Shown in pieces: positions 16,301 through 26,970 of a DNA stretch of 64,000 nt. The notes below the pieces were generated by a model. That model was not told the origin of the DNA. It searched no databases and saw only the letters and a list, made by a program, of their open reading frames with translations. The DNA lies in assembly GCA_029379385.1 (NCBI GenBank), contig CM055613.1, positions 14,526,001 to 14,590,000 on the forward strand. Direction: 5' to 3'. This DNA comes from Quillaja saponaria (Eukaryota; Streptophyta; Magnoliopsida; Fabales; Quillajaceae). Position 1 is the stretch's first letter. Each line of letters opens with the position of its first letter. The position numbers were made by a program, and so were the translations under genes.

Positions 16301-17480
16301 ACATGATATATAGTGTTCAAGAACTTATAAAACTTACGTAAAATATAGAAGTAAAGCTTTCAGAGTTATACCTCAGATGGGTGATATTTCAAAGAAAGAG
16401 ACCTAGTACTCTCAGGTCCCCAAACAGCGTAGGGAATATTGGTTTCATGCCATATGAGTGCACCTTCATTGCCAAATTCATTGAACTTTTCGTGCTCGGA
16501 AAGATATAACCACATGTCCTGAAGTAGTAATTATAATACAATTTTCAGTATAATAACAAGAAGCCACAAAAGGATAGTCATAAAACTTCTGCAGTAAGTG
16601 GCTGACAACAGAAATAAGCTTGAAGAGTATACACAGTGACTCCATTTCTTCAGACCAAAGCATAAGCTTATCACTTTTTGTTTCTCTGGTAAAGTAAACC
16701 TTCAAATATGCAATCACTTCGGTTATGATTGGTTGTCTTTTGCTCAGGAATGGATGAAAACATATATTTTTTATGGAACTAGGCTTACTACGAGAATTTC
16801 TATTATATATCCAATCAGACTAATAGCTAGAACATTGATAGTGCATTGATGCTTCCATTCTAGGGGCCTAAACAGCATAGAATCCCCATTCCCTCCCCTC
16901 CCCAATCCCCCCCCCCCCCCTCCCCCCAATCCCCACCACCACCACCCACTTACTAGAAACCCATCTTTCTCCTTCATGACTGAAAATCCTTTACTGCCTC
17001 TCAAGACAGTAAGAATAGCTGCTAATAGCAGGTCAAAATTCTCAAGGAACAAAACTCAACACCAACTTAATCATATATGCTTAATTAAACTCACCTGGCA
17101 TTGAAAAGTAAGGCTCCCTATTATTGTCAAATACAATGTATAAATATCTAGGCAGTCCCAATCAAATAATTTAAAACCACTATACCAGGATCACAGAATA
17201 CCCAGATCACAAAAGATACTACAAATATCAATTCAATTCGGATACAAGTGTATACATACACAAAAAGCAAGCTTGTGTAAGAGTGTACCAGAGGTTCGCC
17301 TTTCTGGAAGATATTGGACATGAGTACACCCTGCTCGGTAGGTTTTTTAGGACTGAAGAATTTTGAAGCGAAATACCAAAAAACCGCCATCCGTATGATC
17401 CCAGTGAGCCCAAACCCTCCTTGCTGTTGTCTCCGTTGAGGCCCCTGGCCTCTTTCTGCTACTTCATCCGGCGGCGCCAT
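4344..17480 (-). CDS. CLPTM1: CLPTM1 family multi-pass membrane protein
   Basis: Plant homologue of cleft lip and palate transmembrane protein 1, an ER/Golgi multi-pass protein; the relative CLPTM1L is a GPI-precursor lipid scramblase. Exons in transcript order: 17289-17480, 16372-16518, 16091-16206, 15902-15987, 14475-14578, 13125-13162, 8349-8584, 6564-6657, 6255-6445, 5689-5909, 5008-5175, 4344-4495. Landmarks: N-terminal hydrophobic [22 protein letters not shown] segment, lumenal region with [15 protein letters not shown] and [14 protein letters not shown], then membrane segments ([32 protein letters not shown]) and the conserved [20 protein letters not shown]. The tail is acidic and Lys-rich, ending EDEKKTN. 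The exon sum is 1745 nt, two more than a multiple of 3. This matches two extra bases I located: one at the exon 3/4 junction (about 16091) and one in the GGG of exon 10 (5891-5893). Corrected length about 580 aa, normal for the family. Intron 6 looks U12-type and contains a copia element. Confidence 0.92.
5306..5322 (+). repeat. Poly-G run (17 nt)
   Basis: Seventeen consecutive G residues inside CLPTM1 intron 10 (between the exons at 5008-5175 and 5689-5909). It is a G-quadruplex-capable homopolymer on the non-template strand of the gene. The exact length is likely unreliable. Confidence 0.9.
8884..8888. repeat. Target site duplication of copia element (left)
   Basis: The 5-bp sequence GCCAA directly before the left LTR is repeated exactly at 12249-12253 directly after the right LTR. 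This is the expected 5-bp footprint of Ty1/copia integration. Confidence 0.9.
8889..9141 (+). repeat. Left (5') LTR of the copia element
   Basis: 253 bp, TG...CA termini. Contains a TATA box (TATAAATA, about 9076-9083) that would drive element transcription. Compared with the right LTR it has three extra single bases (near 8909, 8981 and 9029), echoing the +1 pattern seen in the window's genes. Confidence 0.95.
9142..9153 (+). promoter_or_regulatory. Primer binding site of the copia element
   Basis: TGATATCAGAGC directly follows the left LTR. It differs at one base from the usual plant copia PBS complementary to the initiator tRNA-Met 3' end. Confidence 0.8.
9328..11990 (+). pseudogene. Copia gag-pol remnant with deletion, stops and frameshifts
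   Basis: Starts at ATG 9328 with a copia gag N-terminus (KLNGS..., then ASVEL and [16 protein letters not shown] in another frame). About 9550 the gag reading passes directly into late integrase ([17 protein letters not shown], then [20 protein letters not shown]). The end of gag, the zinc knuckle, protease and early integrase are therefore deleted. Reverse transcriptase follows ([51 protein letters not shown]). RNase H comes last ([39 protein letters not shown]). In-frame stops occur, for example at the equivalent of WELV (10485 region) and YSQ (10635 region), and there are several frame changes. Confidence 0.92.
11999..12248 (+). repeat. Right (3') LTR of the copia element
   Basis: 250 bp, TG...CA termini, followed by the TSD copy GCCAA at 12249-12253. 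Preceded by a purine tract at about 11990-11998. TATAAATA is conserved near 12184. Confidence 0.95.
15189..15329 (+). CDS. Short ORF with signal-peptide-like N-terminus (doubtful)
   Basis: ATG in a good plant start context (ATCCATGGCG) opens a 46-codon ORF. It begins [20 protein letters not shown], a typical secretory leader, and continues with a short charged tail ending SVMNL. It lies inside CLPTM1 intron 4 on the opposite strand. A purine-rich, UTR-like stretch precedes it. A second reading [10 protein letters not shown] follows a possible acceptor near 15440, but I could not establish a splice. I recognise no family; it could be chance. Confidence 0.25.
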   Translation: MASLTLSFASLLFLISSKLSYCIVDDFDPKAKTEKYHAEVISVMNL

Positions 17481-18721
17481 CTTGAGCCGGTGGTAATGTG
17501 AATGGTAATGGGAGTGAGAGTGAAAGGGAGGCTTTCTCTCTCCGCTTTGCTTCTGAGAGATAAAGCGAGAAAGGAGGAGAGTTTTGATAGAATCGAATAA
17601 GGAGGGAGGGAAGACGGTGCCTTAACTCTTAAGCCAATTGAAATTCTAAAACTGGCCATGTGAGCTTCACCGCTGACACCAGGTTGCCGACGTACACAAT
17701 GCATTTGATGATTGACAGTCCAAAATGAAAGGGAAAAACAAAAAAATTATTTGTTTTTGGAAAATATCTACAATAACCTTCTAAAGAAAAAAGATTTCTT
17801 TCTTTCTATAAGAGACGATCGAATTTTATTGAAAAATAACATCACAAATTATTTTTTAAATGAATTTTACAATTTAATTTATTTAAAATAAATTATTTTA
17901 TTTGTAATAAAAACTATATTTTATGAAATTTAGTCTAATTCTTTTAATTGAAATAAATGAATAATTTATTTAGTTAAAATACTTTTTTCAATACTAGTTC
18001 AATAAATAAAAAATAAGTTGAGGGGAAAAAATTTATAGTTGATTAAATAAATATTTAACATACGGTGATGGTAACTCCTTATCTATTTATTTAAATGAAA
18101 AATATGTGTAATATTAATAATAAAAATGTGTGAAAAAATAATAATTTTTCTTAAATGAACTTCACAAAATAAAATTTAACTTATTTGGTGTGGAATTCAT
18201 AATTGAATAAAATATGAACTTCAAAAAAATTTTATTTAAAATCTACACTATTTTATTTATTTTAGATGTAAAATTATTTAGCAAGTTACTGAATTTTTAA
18301 AATTATTTTAGTTTTATAAGGATACTTTAAAACAATAAATAATCTATTAAGTTTTTGAAAATTGTTGCCGTTTCTTAAATCATCTTTTTAGAAAGTAAAA
18401 TAAAGAAATTGTTTTAAAAAAAAAATTCTTTATAAAGATATTTTGGACCTAAATTATAATGTATTTTAAAAGTAAATTATTGTTTAATTAGAATTGTTTT
18501 AATAAGTAATTTTATCAGTTGCACAAATTGATATTTTCAAAAATATTATTTTTATAAGGGTGATTTGAAAACAAGTAATCTTTTGATATTTGAAAATTTG
18601 TTGTCGCTTTTAAAAAATATTGAAATTTTTTTTATTAGTTAATCTATTTTTTAAATGAGTGTCTTTAAAAAACTCATTAATGTGATCTATATTAAACATC
18701 TTAAATATTTATTCTACACTT
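17481..18721. other. CLPTM1 5' flank and AT-rich intergenic sequence
   Basis: About 17481-17720 is the 5' UTR/promoter-proximal part of the CLPTM1 gene, rich in purine/pyrimidine tracts. From 17760 to 18720 the sequence is very AT-rich and low in complexity. I see no gene. Confidence 0.5.
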
Positions 18722-18920
18722 TTGAATTGGACTAGACCTCCTGAATCCAATGGCTGGGGAACTTTGAATACTGATGGAGCAAGTAGAGGCAACCCTGGAG
18801 CTAGTGAAGCAGGAGGTTTGATTCGAAATTCTGTGAGAAACCGGACAGCTGGATATGCTGTTGATATAGGATACTGTACAGCGTTGAGGGCTGAACTTTG
18901 GACAGTTAGGGTCGCTAAGT
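18722..18920 (+). pseudogene. RNase H-like fragment of a retroelement
   Basis: Reads NWTRPPESNGWGTLNTDGAS followed by RGNPGASEAGGLIRNS and ends CTALRAELWTVRVAK. This is the start of the plant RNase H (RVT_3) fold with its first catalytic Asp (NTDGAS) and the Glu of AELW. This domain is found at the end of plant non-LTR elements and in stand-alone domesticated genes. The reading stops at a run of about 20 T (18920-18939), so only the first half of the domain is present. Confidence 0.75.
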
Positions 18921-18939
18921 CTTTTTTTTTTTTTTTTTT

Positions 18940-20218
18940 GGTTACTTTCTTTCTTGCTTTTGGCCATTAAGCCTGTTGTACTAAAAAAAATTTAATTATA
19001 TGTATTAAATATTTAAAAAATAATTAAGTTTAAAAAAAAATGTAATTTTGTTTTTATAATTGTACATTTAGGGGTAATAAGCTTTCAAGTCACTTATCGT
19101 ATGAATAAAACTAATAAAATTTGACTTAGAAATAAATTACTATTAGAGTATTAATTATATTTAATTTAAATTATTAAAAATAAAATTTTATTATAAGACT
19201 GTAACTAATATATTGCCTCGGTGATAAAAATTATTCATGGATCACCACTGACCTGGTTAGTCCTAACAATAGTATAAGATTTTAATTAAATTTACTTAAA
19301 ATTATGGGTGTCAAGACCATACTAATTTTATATATATAAATAACTACACTCAATTTATATGAAATGCATTTAGATATAATAAACAATTATGAGTTTTTAT
19401 ATTTACTTGGTTAATTTAGAAATTAAAAACTCCTTGGTGTTCTTATTTTTTTGATATCATTTTTTTTAATATCATAAAATACAGTTGCATCTAACTTCTT
19501 TCCATTGTGAATATATACCTTTTTTTTTTTCTTTTTTTTTTTTTGCAATTTGTAGAGGCAACCACTCCAGTATGATATTTTAGAAAATTTTTTATTAAAA
19601 AATAATATATATATATATATCAACTATATATATCAACTATATTTTTTCACTCTTTATAAATCTCTAGTTTTGGTAATAAAGTTATAATTAGATATAAGCT
19701 AGTTGAGATGAGACAATTTCCTAGACTAATCTCAGCCGTTATTTATTTTACTTTTAAAAACTAAAATGATATCAACCATTTGCTTTAAATAAGAGGAAAA
19801 AGACTGAACTGTAGGCAGAAGGGAGAACGAGGACTGACAAGGTAAGCACTCACTTCCTCTTTATTTTGTATTCCCGTGTTTGGTTACCGGGAAAATTATG
19901 AGAGTAAAAATAAATGGTCGAATTTCATTTTCAGTTCTTTGATACAATAATTTAGTGACTGCATAAATTATTGTTTTTCTTTTCTTTTCCTCGTCTTCTT
20001 TGTTCGTCACTGTGTCGTTCTGAATTTGAAGGCCAACTATTTGTGGAAATGTCAGCGAAAAGATTCTTCTGTTGTTTTCTGCTTCTATGAATGCATTTTG
20101 TACAACGGAGAGGAACTCGAAAGTTACAAGTATTTTAAATATGCGGAGACTGATATTTTTAGACAACAGTGGCTATTCTGTTTGCTTTTGTAAAAATTAC
20201 AATTGAGCTCAATTGGAT
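18940..20218. other. AT-rich intergenic sequence and PPR gene 5' flank
   Basis: Very AT-rich up to about 19800, with poly-T tracts (19520-19545) and a short TA repeat (19600-19620). 19800-20218 is more complex and is the probable promoter and 5' UTR of the PPR gene. No coding sequence recognised. Confidence 0.5.
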
Positions 20219-22859
20219 ATGCTTCAACCAGATTTTAATTGTTGGAATTCCATAATCAGGAGCCTATGCTTCACTGCCAGGCATAATGAAGCATTATCAC
20301 TTTTTCATCAGTATTTACAGAGTTCAGTAGGTTTTAAACCTGATTACCAAGTCTTTGCTGGCATTTTCAAGTCTTGTGCTGCTCTCTTAGGCAGAAATTT
20401 GGGGACAACCCTACATGGTTATGTTTTTAAACAGGGCCATATTTCCTGCCAGTTTATATCTAAAGCACTGCTTAACTTGTATGCTAAATGTGGCATGCTT
20501 AATGATTGCCAAAAATTGTTTGACAATCTGGGCCACAGTGATCCTGTCATTTGGAATATCATCTTATCTGGGTTTTCTGGATCAAGGAAATATGATGCTG
20601 ATGTGATAAGATTGTTTCGTAGAATGCATATAGGTGGGGAGGCCAAGCCCAACTCTGTTACTGTTGCTACCATTCTTCCCGTGTGTGCTCGCATAGGAGA
20701 TTCAGATGCAGGGAAGAGTGTGCATTCTTATGTGATTAAATCTGGATTGGATATTGATACCCTTACTGGGAATGCTCTATTATCAATGTATGCGAAATGT
20801 GGGCTGGTGTTCAATGATGCATATGCTGTATTTAATAACATTGTTCACAAAGATGTTGTATCATGGAATGCAATCATTGCAGGTTTTGCTGAGAATAAGT
20901 TTGAGGACGAAGCATTCAGATTGTTTAGTTCAATGGTGAAAGGACCAATAAAACCAAATTATGCGACCATTGCAAATATTCTACCTGTGTGTGCTTCAAT
21001 GGATGGGAACATTGCCTATATCTCTGGAAGAGAGATCCACTGCTTTGTGCTGCAGCGATCTGAACTGTCAGCTGATGTTTCTGTTTGTAATGCTTTGATT
21101 AGCTTCTACCTAAAACTTGGACGGCCAGGAGCAGCAGAATCATTGTTTTGGAAAATGGATGCAAGGGATTTGGTTTCTTGGAATGCTATTATAGCAGGAT
21201 TTACATCTTATGGTGAATGGATGAAAGCGTTGGATCTATTGAGTAAATTATTCTCTGTAGAGATGATAGGTATGGATTCCGTAACCATTGTTAGTGTTCT
21301 CCCAGCTTGCATACACTTGCAAAACTTGCATGTGGGGAGAAAGATCCATGGGTATGTTTTCCGACATCCTTTCCTTCTCGAGGATACAACAGTGGGAAAT
21401 GCCCTAGTTAATTTTTATGCAAAATGTGGCAACTTTGAAGCAGCATTTAGGACATTTTTAAAGATTTCTAGGAAAGATTTGATTTCATGGAATTCAATGC
21501 TCGATGCATGTGGAGAGAGTGGGCATCATACTGAGTTTCTCAACACATTAAATTGGATGCTTAGGGAAGAAGTTAGGCCTGACTCCATTACTGTATTGTC
21601 GATAGTCCATTTCTGCACCACTCTTTCGAGAGTTGAAAAGGTCAAAGAAATTCATAGCTACTCAATTAAAGCTGGTCTTTTTCTACGTGATACTGAACCA
21701 ACTATTGGAAATGCAATACTTGATGCTTATGCCAAAAGTAATTACATGGAGTATGCTTACAAAACATTTCTGAGTTTATCAGAGAAAAGGAATTTGGTCA
21801 CATGCAATTCATTGATCTCAGGTTACGTGAGTCTAGGATCACATAGTGATGCACATATGATTTTTAACAGCATGTCAGAGACAGACCTCACCACTTGGAA
21901 TCTTATGGTTCGAGTTTATGCTAACAATGATTGTCCTGAAGAAGCTCTCATTCTGTTCAATGAGTTACTAACTCGAGGAATGAAGCCTGATTCAGTGACT
22001 ATTATGAGCCTCCTTCCTGTATGCACGCAAATGGCCTCAGTCCATCTGCTGAGCCAGTGCCACGGGTATGTTCATAGATCTTGTTTTGAGGATGTTCGCT
22101 TAAAGGCTGCTCTTTTAGATGCATATGCAAAATGTGGCATGATAGGTTGTGCCTATAAGCTATTTCAGACAACTATCAACAAGGATTTGGTTATGTTCAC
22201 AGCTATGATTGGTGGGTATGCTATGCATGGCATGGGAGTGGAAGCACTGGGGGTTTTCTCATGTATGCTTGAGCTGGGTGTAAATCCAGATCATGTTATC
22301 TTCACTTCTGTACTATCAGCTTGCAGTCATTCTGGCCTTTTAGATGAAGGGTTGAAGATATTTTACTCAATGGAAAAGGTTCATGGCATGCAACCAACCA
22401 TGGAACAGTATGCTTGCGTGGTAGACCTCCTAGCTCGAGGCGGCCGCATTAGTGATGCATACTTTCTTGTGACAAAGATGCCAGTTGAAGCTAATGCAAA
22501 TGTGTGGGGTACGTTGCTTGGTGCCTGTAGGATCCATCATGAGGTGGAATTGGGTTGTGTTGCTGCAGATCAACTTTTTAAAAGTGAACCTGACAATATA
22601 GGAAACTTTGTGGTGATGTCGAATCTGTATGCAGCAGATGGTAGATGGGATCGGGTCATGGATGTAAGGAAGCTTTTGAGGACACGAGATATGAAAAAAC
22701 CAGCAGGGATGCAGCTGGATTGAAGTGGATTGTTTGAAGAATGTTTTCGTGGCTGGAGACTCTTCCCATCCACAAAGAAGCATTATCTATGATACACTGA
22801 GTAAATTGGATCAACAAATTAGAAAGGAAAGCTCAGCTTTAGCTTATCCAATGCTGTAA
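20219..22859 (+). CDS. SLG1: PLS-class pentatricopeptide repeat protein, SLG1-like (At5g08490 type)
   Basis: Organellar RNA-binding protein; the Arabidopsis homologue SLOW GROWTH 1 is mitochondrial and linked to editing of a complex I transcript. Intronless. First ATG is at 20219; an in-frame stop (20204-20206) lies just upstream. About twenty PPR units are visible as repeated VSWNAIIAGF / GNALLSMYAKCG / PNSVTVATILPVCA blocks. Unusually specific matches to the family include RLFRRMH, PNYATIANILPVCASMDGN and PTMEQYACVVDLLARGGR. An extra G in the GGG at 22706-22708 changes KKPAGCSW to KKPAGMQLD and a stop at 22721-22723. In the conserved frame the E domain continues (NVFVAGDSSHPQRS) to TAA at 22857-22859, about 879 aa. 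I take the break as a sequence error. Convergent with the VQ gene. Confidence 0.93.
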
Positions 22860-23193
22860 GTAATTTCATTTGTGGATGTGAAAGGGAAAGAATACAAACT
22901 CACTTTACAGTAACCTCCATTCCGCTTCTTATTATGATCTGAAACTAGCCAAGACTATCCCATCTTTTACTATCTTACATATCACCCCTGTAGTTCTGGA
23001 AAATATTTACTCTTTTTCCACAAGAGCAGAATGCTCAAATTGCAAAAGTATTTCATTCTAAAAGACTAGTGAAATACAAAAATATTTCACCGAGTGATTT
23101 CTACATGGCAACATGGTGTGTTATATAATTTAAAGCCTGTCAGAAATATCCCAAAGAGGAGCTGTGGCATTGTCAAAAATTATAGTTTCTCAC
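22860..23193. other. Spacer between convergent PPR and VQ genes
   Basis: 3' UTR sequence of both genes; no other feature seen. Confidence 0.5.
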
Positions 23194-23850
23194 TTATTTT
23201 AGGGAAGTCAGCGGAAACAAGGTAAGCAATTCTGGTTCAGTGTATTCTGGCCTGGACTGCGGCAATGGATGCAAATAAAATCGCCTCTCTTTGATGGCTT
23301 TATCTTCTTCTTGACTGTTCAATACAGGTCTTGCCAATTCTCCTTTTTTTCCTTCATCCAAGATAGACAGCTTTGAGAAAATTGTTGAAGGGGTGAGTGG
23401 ACTTGGGAGATGACTAGAATTCCCTGATATGGGGCTTGAAAGTTCCAAGCCTGGAAGTATACTAGAGTTCCCTGATTTGGAGGGGGGAAAACAGGGATGA
23501 TGCTTTGGTGAGGTTCCAGGTTTAAATTGGAAAGAGGGTTCATTTATCTCAAGTTTGGGCCTTGTGTATTGCCTTCTCTCGTGGAGTTTTGGTTTTGGCC
23601 TCTTTACACTGATGACCTTTGTTGCCTCTCCTTCTTGTGCTACACTAGTTTCTGATGCACCTGTTAACCTCTGTACGACCTCTCTGAAAGTATTTGTATC
23701 CGTCTGCACGAATGTGGTTAATGGTTTACAACCAGCTGCATGAGTTACCGGCTTCTCCATGTATGTTTCTTTCATTTGAGAAGCATATCTGCTCTCATTC
23801 AGACCATGATCTGACCTGCAGTAAGCTCCTATTGTTGAACTGTAAGGCAT
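23194..23850 (-). CDS. VQ-motif protein (VQ4/13/31-like)
   Basis: Plant-specific nuclear cofactor that binds WRKY transcription factors; this subgroup includes MAPK substrates. 218 aa, intronless as usual. The VQ core FREVVQRLTG sits at about residues 55-64 within TTFVQTDTNTFREVVQ. A basic stretch (KRPKPKLHERRQYTRPK) follows, then Ser/Pro-rich sequence with several SP/TP sites that fit MAPK targeting (GTSPK, LSSPIS, LPSPLTPS). The subgroup C-terminal signature AIKERRFYLHP then TEPELLTLFPLTS is present. The frame is intact. Start chosen at the first Met of the open frame. Head-to-tail with SGS3, with a MULE-like element between. Confidence 0.92.
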   Translation of the reverse strand: MPYSSTIGAYCRSDHGLNESRYASQMKETYMEKPVTHAAGCKPLTTFVQTDTNTFREVVQRLTGASETSVAQEGEATKVISVKRPKPKLHERRQYTRPKLEINEPSFQFKPGTSPKHHPCFPPSKSGNSSILPGLELSSPISGNSSHLPSPLTPSTIFSKLSILDEGKKGELARPVLNSQEEDKAIKERRFYLHPLPQSRPEYTEPELLTLFPLTSLK

Positions 23851-24497
23851 GTCCTTTCATTCATAGAATTACCAAGCAAAAAGTTGGAAATTAGACAGCA
23901 CAAGTGTGATTGCTTGAACAACCTAATAGCTATATATAGTAAATCCTATGTTTGAACCATAATCTATTTCCAAAATGTTCTTTTGTCTTACTTGCTAACA
24001 TGAGCTACTCAAGCAGATTGGTTATGACTATGTCTTGTCATCAATACTATAGTGAAAGGAACATTTATTCATTGATGAATTGTGGTTTTGCAACTCGTAT
24101 TTACAGAATACCAATCTCAACGTGGAGGGTAGGTATTTTATTGACAAATCTGCAGGCGTTGGAGATGGTATCCTGGTTGTGAGGAGAAAAGGAAAGGTTG
24201 GCACTTGTTGACCCAACCTGTCAAAAAGCCTCCCAAAAGACTGTTTCTCTTTAGTATGATGAGGTCTAGATTTGCTTACCAAAATTACCTAGATTACCTG
24301 TTTTCTTTTGACTTCTTGATTCATGGACTAGCATGGTAATTTTCTCTTGCCAATAACTAGAATACTTGAAGAATTTGGCAATGCATCAGAATCTAGATGC
24401 CATTTGGAGGGACAACTTTTCCTTTTCTCTTCTCTTTTTGTCTTTTTGCTAATAATAGGGCTTTTTCTTTCTCTTAACATTTTTAACACCTTCCCCA
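23851..24497. other. VQ gene upstream region
   Basis: Probable promoter and 5' UTR of the VQ gene. Normal complexity, no further gene recognised. Confidence 0.45.
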
Positions 24498-24507
24498 TAT
24501 CAGCATA
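24498..24507. repeat. Target site duplication of MULE-like element 1 (left)
   Basis: TATCAGCATA at 24498-24507 is repeated exactly at 25522-25531, flanking the inverted-repeat element. A 9-11 bp duplication is typical of Mutator-like transposition. Confidence 0.85.
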
Positions 24508-25521
24508 GGAATTTTGGACACAAGGGTCCAATTTTTAATATTTTTAGTCAATAGCGTAAGTTTTGTACTTAAAATATCAAAATGGGGTAATTTTAAAAAC
24601 CAAATTTTAAAAATTCGGTTTCTAGTTTCACATCACCAGTATACGGGCCCATCACCACACATCCACAAACTTACCCCCGCAAAAATTAAAATCAAATTTT
24701 CAAAATTCAGTTTCAGGCTATTTATTTTTAAAAAAATATCATATAAATTTAAAAATTACCTACACTTTTAATTTAAAAAAATATCATAAATTTCAAAATT
24801 TTAACATTTTATACACTATAAATTAAAAATTATTATACATTTTAAATTTAAAAAATATCATTTACTATAAATTTAAAACCTATCATAAATTCTAAATATA
24901 AAAAATATCATACAGTCTAAAATTAAAAATTATTATACACTTTAAATTTAAAAATTATTATACACTTTAATTTTAAAATTTATCATACATTTTAAAATTT
25001 ACCATATACTATAATAAAAATATATTATATATTATAAATTTAAAAATTATTATATATTTTAAAATTTAAAAAGATCATATACTATAATTTAAAAATATCT
25101 TATTGTAAAATTACCACACAAAAATTAAAAATTTATCATACACTTTAAATTAAAAATTTATCATACATTTTAAAATTTAAATATATCATACATTAAAATT
25201 TTTTAAAATATCATATACTTTAAATTTTTTTAAAATCATGAATTTTAAAATACTAAAATGTATAATATTTTTTTATTATAGTGTATGATATATTTAAAAT
25301 TTTAAATATATGATAAATTTAAAATTTAAAGTATATAATAATTTTTAAATTTATAGTGTATAATAATTTTTAATTTTAGAGTGTATAATAATTTTTAATT
25401 TTAGATCATTTTTAAATTTAAAATATATAACCTGAAATCATATTTTCACACTCCAGTTTTAAATATAAAATCTACCCTATTAGCTAAAACTATTGAAAAT
25501 TTGACCTGTGTCCGAAATCCC
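24508..25521. mobile_element. Non-autonomous MULE-like TIR element 1
   Basis: Left terminus GGAATTTTGGACACAAGGGT; right terminus, read inward on the other strand, GGGATTTCGGACACAGG. The inverted similarity runs for roughly 45-65 bp. A perfect 10-bp TSD flanks it. The interior (24760-25440) is a degenerate array of short AT-rich units (ATCATACACTTTAAATTT-like), with unit orientation reversed after about 25255, so the whole element is a loose palindrome. No transposase. It shares its terminal sequence with the element at 39759-40886. Confidence 0.8.
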
Positions 25522-25531
25522 TATCAGCATA

Positions 25532-26970
25532 AGAGAGCACAAAAAAGGCGGAACAACTCACAGAAAATATAATACAATAACAAATTAAAGTCATAAAGTA
25601 CCAAATATCATCAGAAAACAGAGGACGGGGTATTGAAACCTGAGCCAAGGGCACATTTCACCAAGGTGAAATGTAAAAGTAAAAAATACAATAATTTAGG
25701 TCCCATGAATGGTGATTATCGCAAATTAAAGCATTATAGATGCAAGGAGGCCATCATTATAAGAAGAAATACCACAACTGTGTAATGTACATAGGGATTA
25801 TGAGCTTGTCTCTACCTTCTAGTAATGCAACTTCGAGGTGTAGTTTCTTGTATATAATTCAACGCCTTGCAAGAAAAAAACTTATAATTTGAATGTATCC
25901 AACTTATAAGCTTCCAGCTAACTCAAGAAAACCATTACAAGAGAAATAAGTCTGCTACAAATAAACAAAAAGAAGTACCTCAAAGGCCATTTGTAGGTTA
26001 CCCAGCAACTCAATCCACAAATTATTCTTACATTTATGATGAAGAACGAGATAATGACTATATTAGAATTTATTCGGAGAATCTCATTTTATCTCGTTCT
26101 TTTTCCTCTCTACTTCGTTTTCTCCATTCCCGTGCTAAGTCAATTTGTCTTACAATTATAAGAAAGGAAATGAAAAAGAAAAGGAAAAATGATTCAATTT
26201 CTAAGAAGTAGTAAGAACAAAGAAAAAGGTGAAAGAAAGTGTGAAAGAGAGGGAGAGCCGTTATGTCTTACTAGAAGTAAACGTTTCCTGGCATATACTC
26301 ACAAGCCAGCAGGGACAACGAATATCTGATCTTAAAGGATTCCTATCATTAGTTTTGACACATCACCTGTTTGTTGTAAAGAGCAAAAGCCCCATACCAC
26401 CTTCCTTCAAAATAGTTGCCAAAAATGGCTTAGATTCTAAGGGAGGGACAACAAAGCTGAATATATATTACCTAAAATAGAAAAGAGATAGTTTCTTGTA
26501 CTTCTAGTTCTAGGGAAGGCACTGTTAGATAATATCTCGAACACTAATAAATTGATAAAATATCTTTACTAGATGAGTTAACAATGAATCGACCAAATTT
26601 GGTTTGTCACCTGTCAATGACCATATCCAATCTGTTCTTTCAACAACTGTAACAAGAGTAAAGAAGTGATCCTCGTTGCATGAATCACATGATGAAGATG
26701 GATGCAATAAAAACTGGTGCCAGGGGTTGACCACGACTCCACAGTCAGCAAGTCATACTAGTAAAGACAAAGAAAATAGAATTCGGAGCTCAATCACATC
26801 AAAAGATTCATGCCATTTCTAGTTCTTACCAAAAAGGCAAACGCTGAACCACATATTCCCAAAACTTTCGCCCGTCTCTTACTGTATATTTGTTACCATA
26901 AACATTGCCTTTCTCCCTCTCACCATCTCTATCTGTATCTGTAGTTATGTAGCATCTTAGAAACTTGCCA
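25532..26970. other. Intergenic region downstream of SGS3
   Basis: Contains the SGS3 3' UTR (about 26800-26970). The rest is of normal plant intergenic composition. The open frames are short and match nothing I know. Confidence 0.45.

Noticed and set aside
16877..16946. C-rich tract encoding a poly-Gly reading on the - strand
   Set aside because: Low-complexity intron sequence of CLPTM1 intron 1, not a glycine-rich protein gene.
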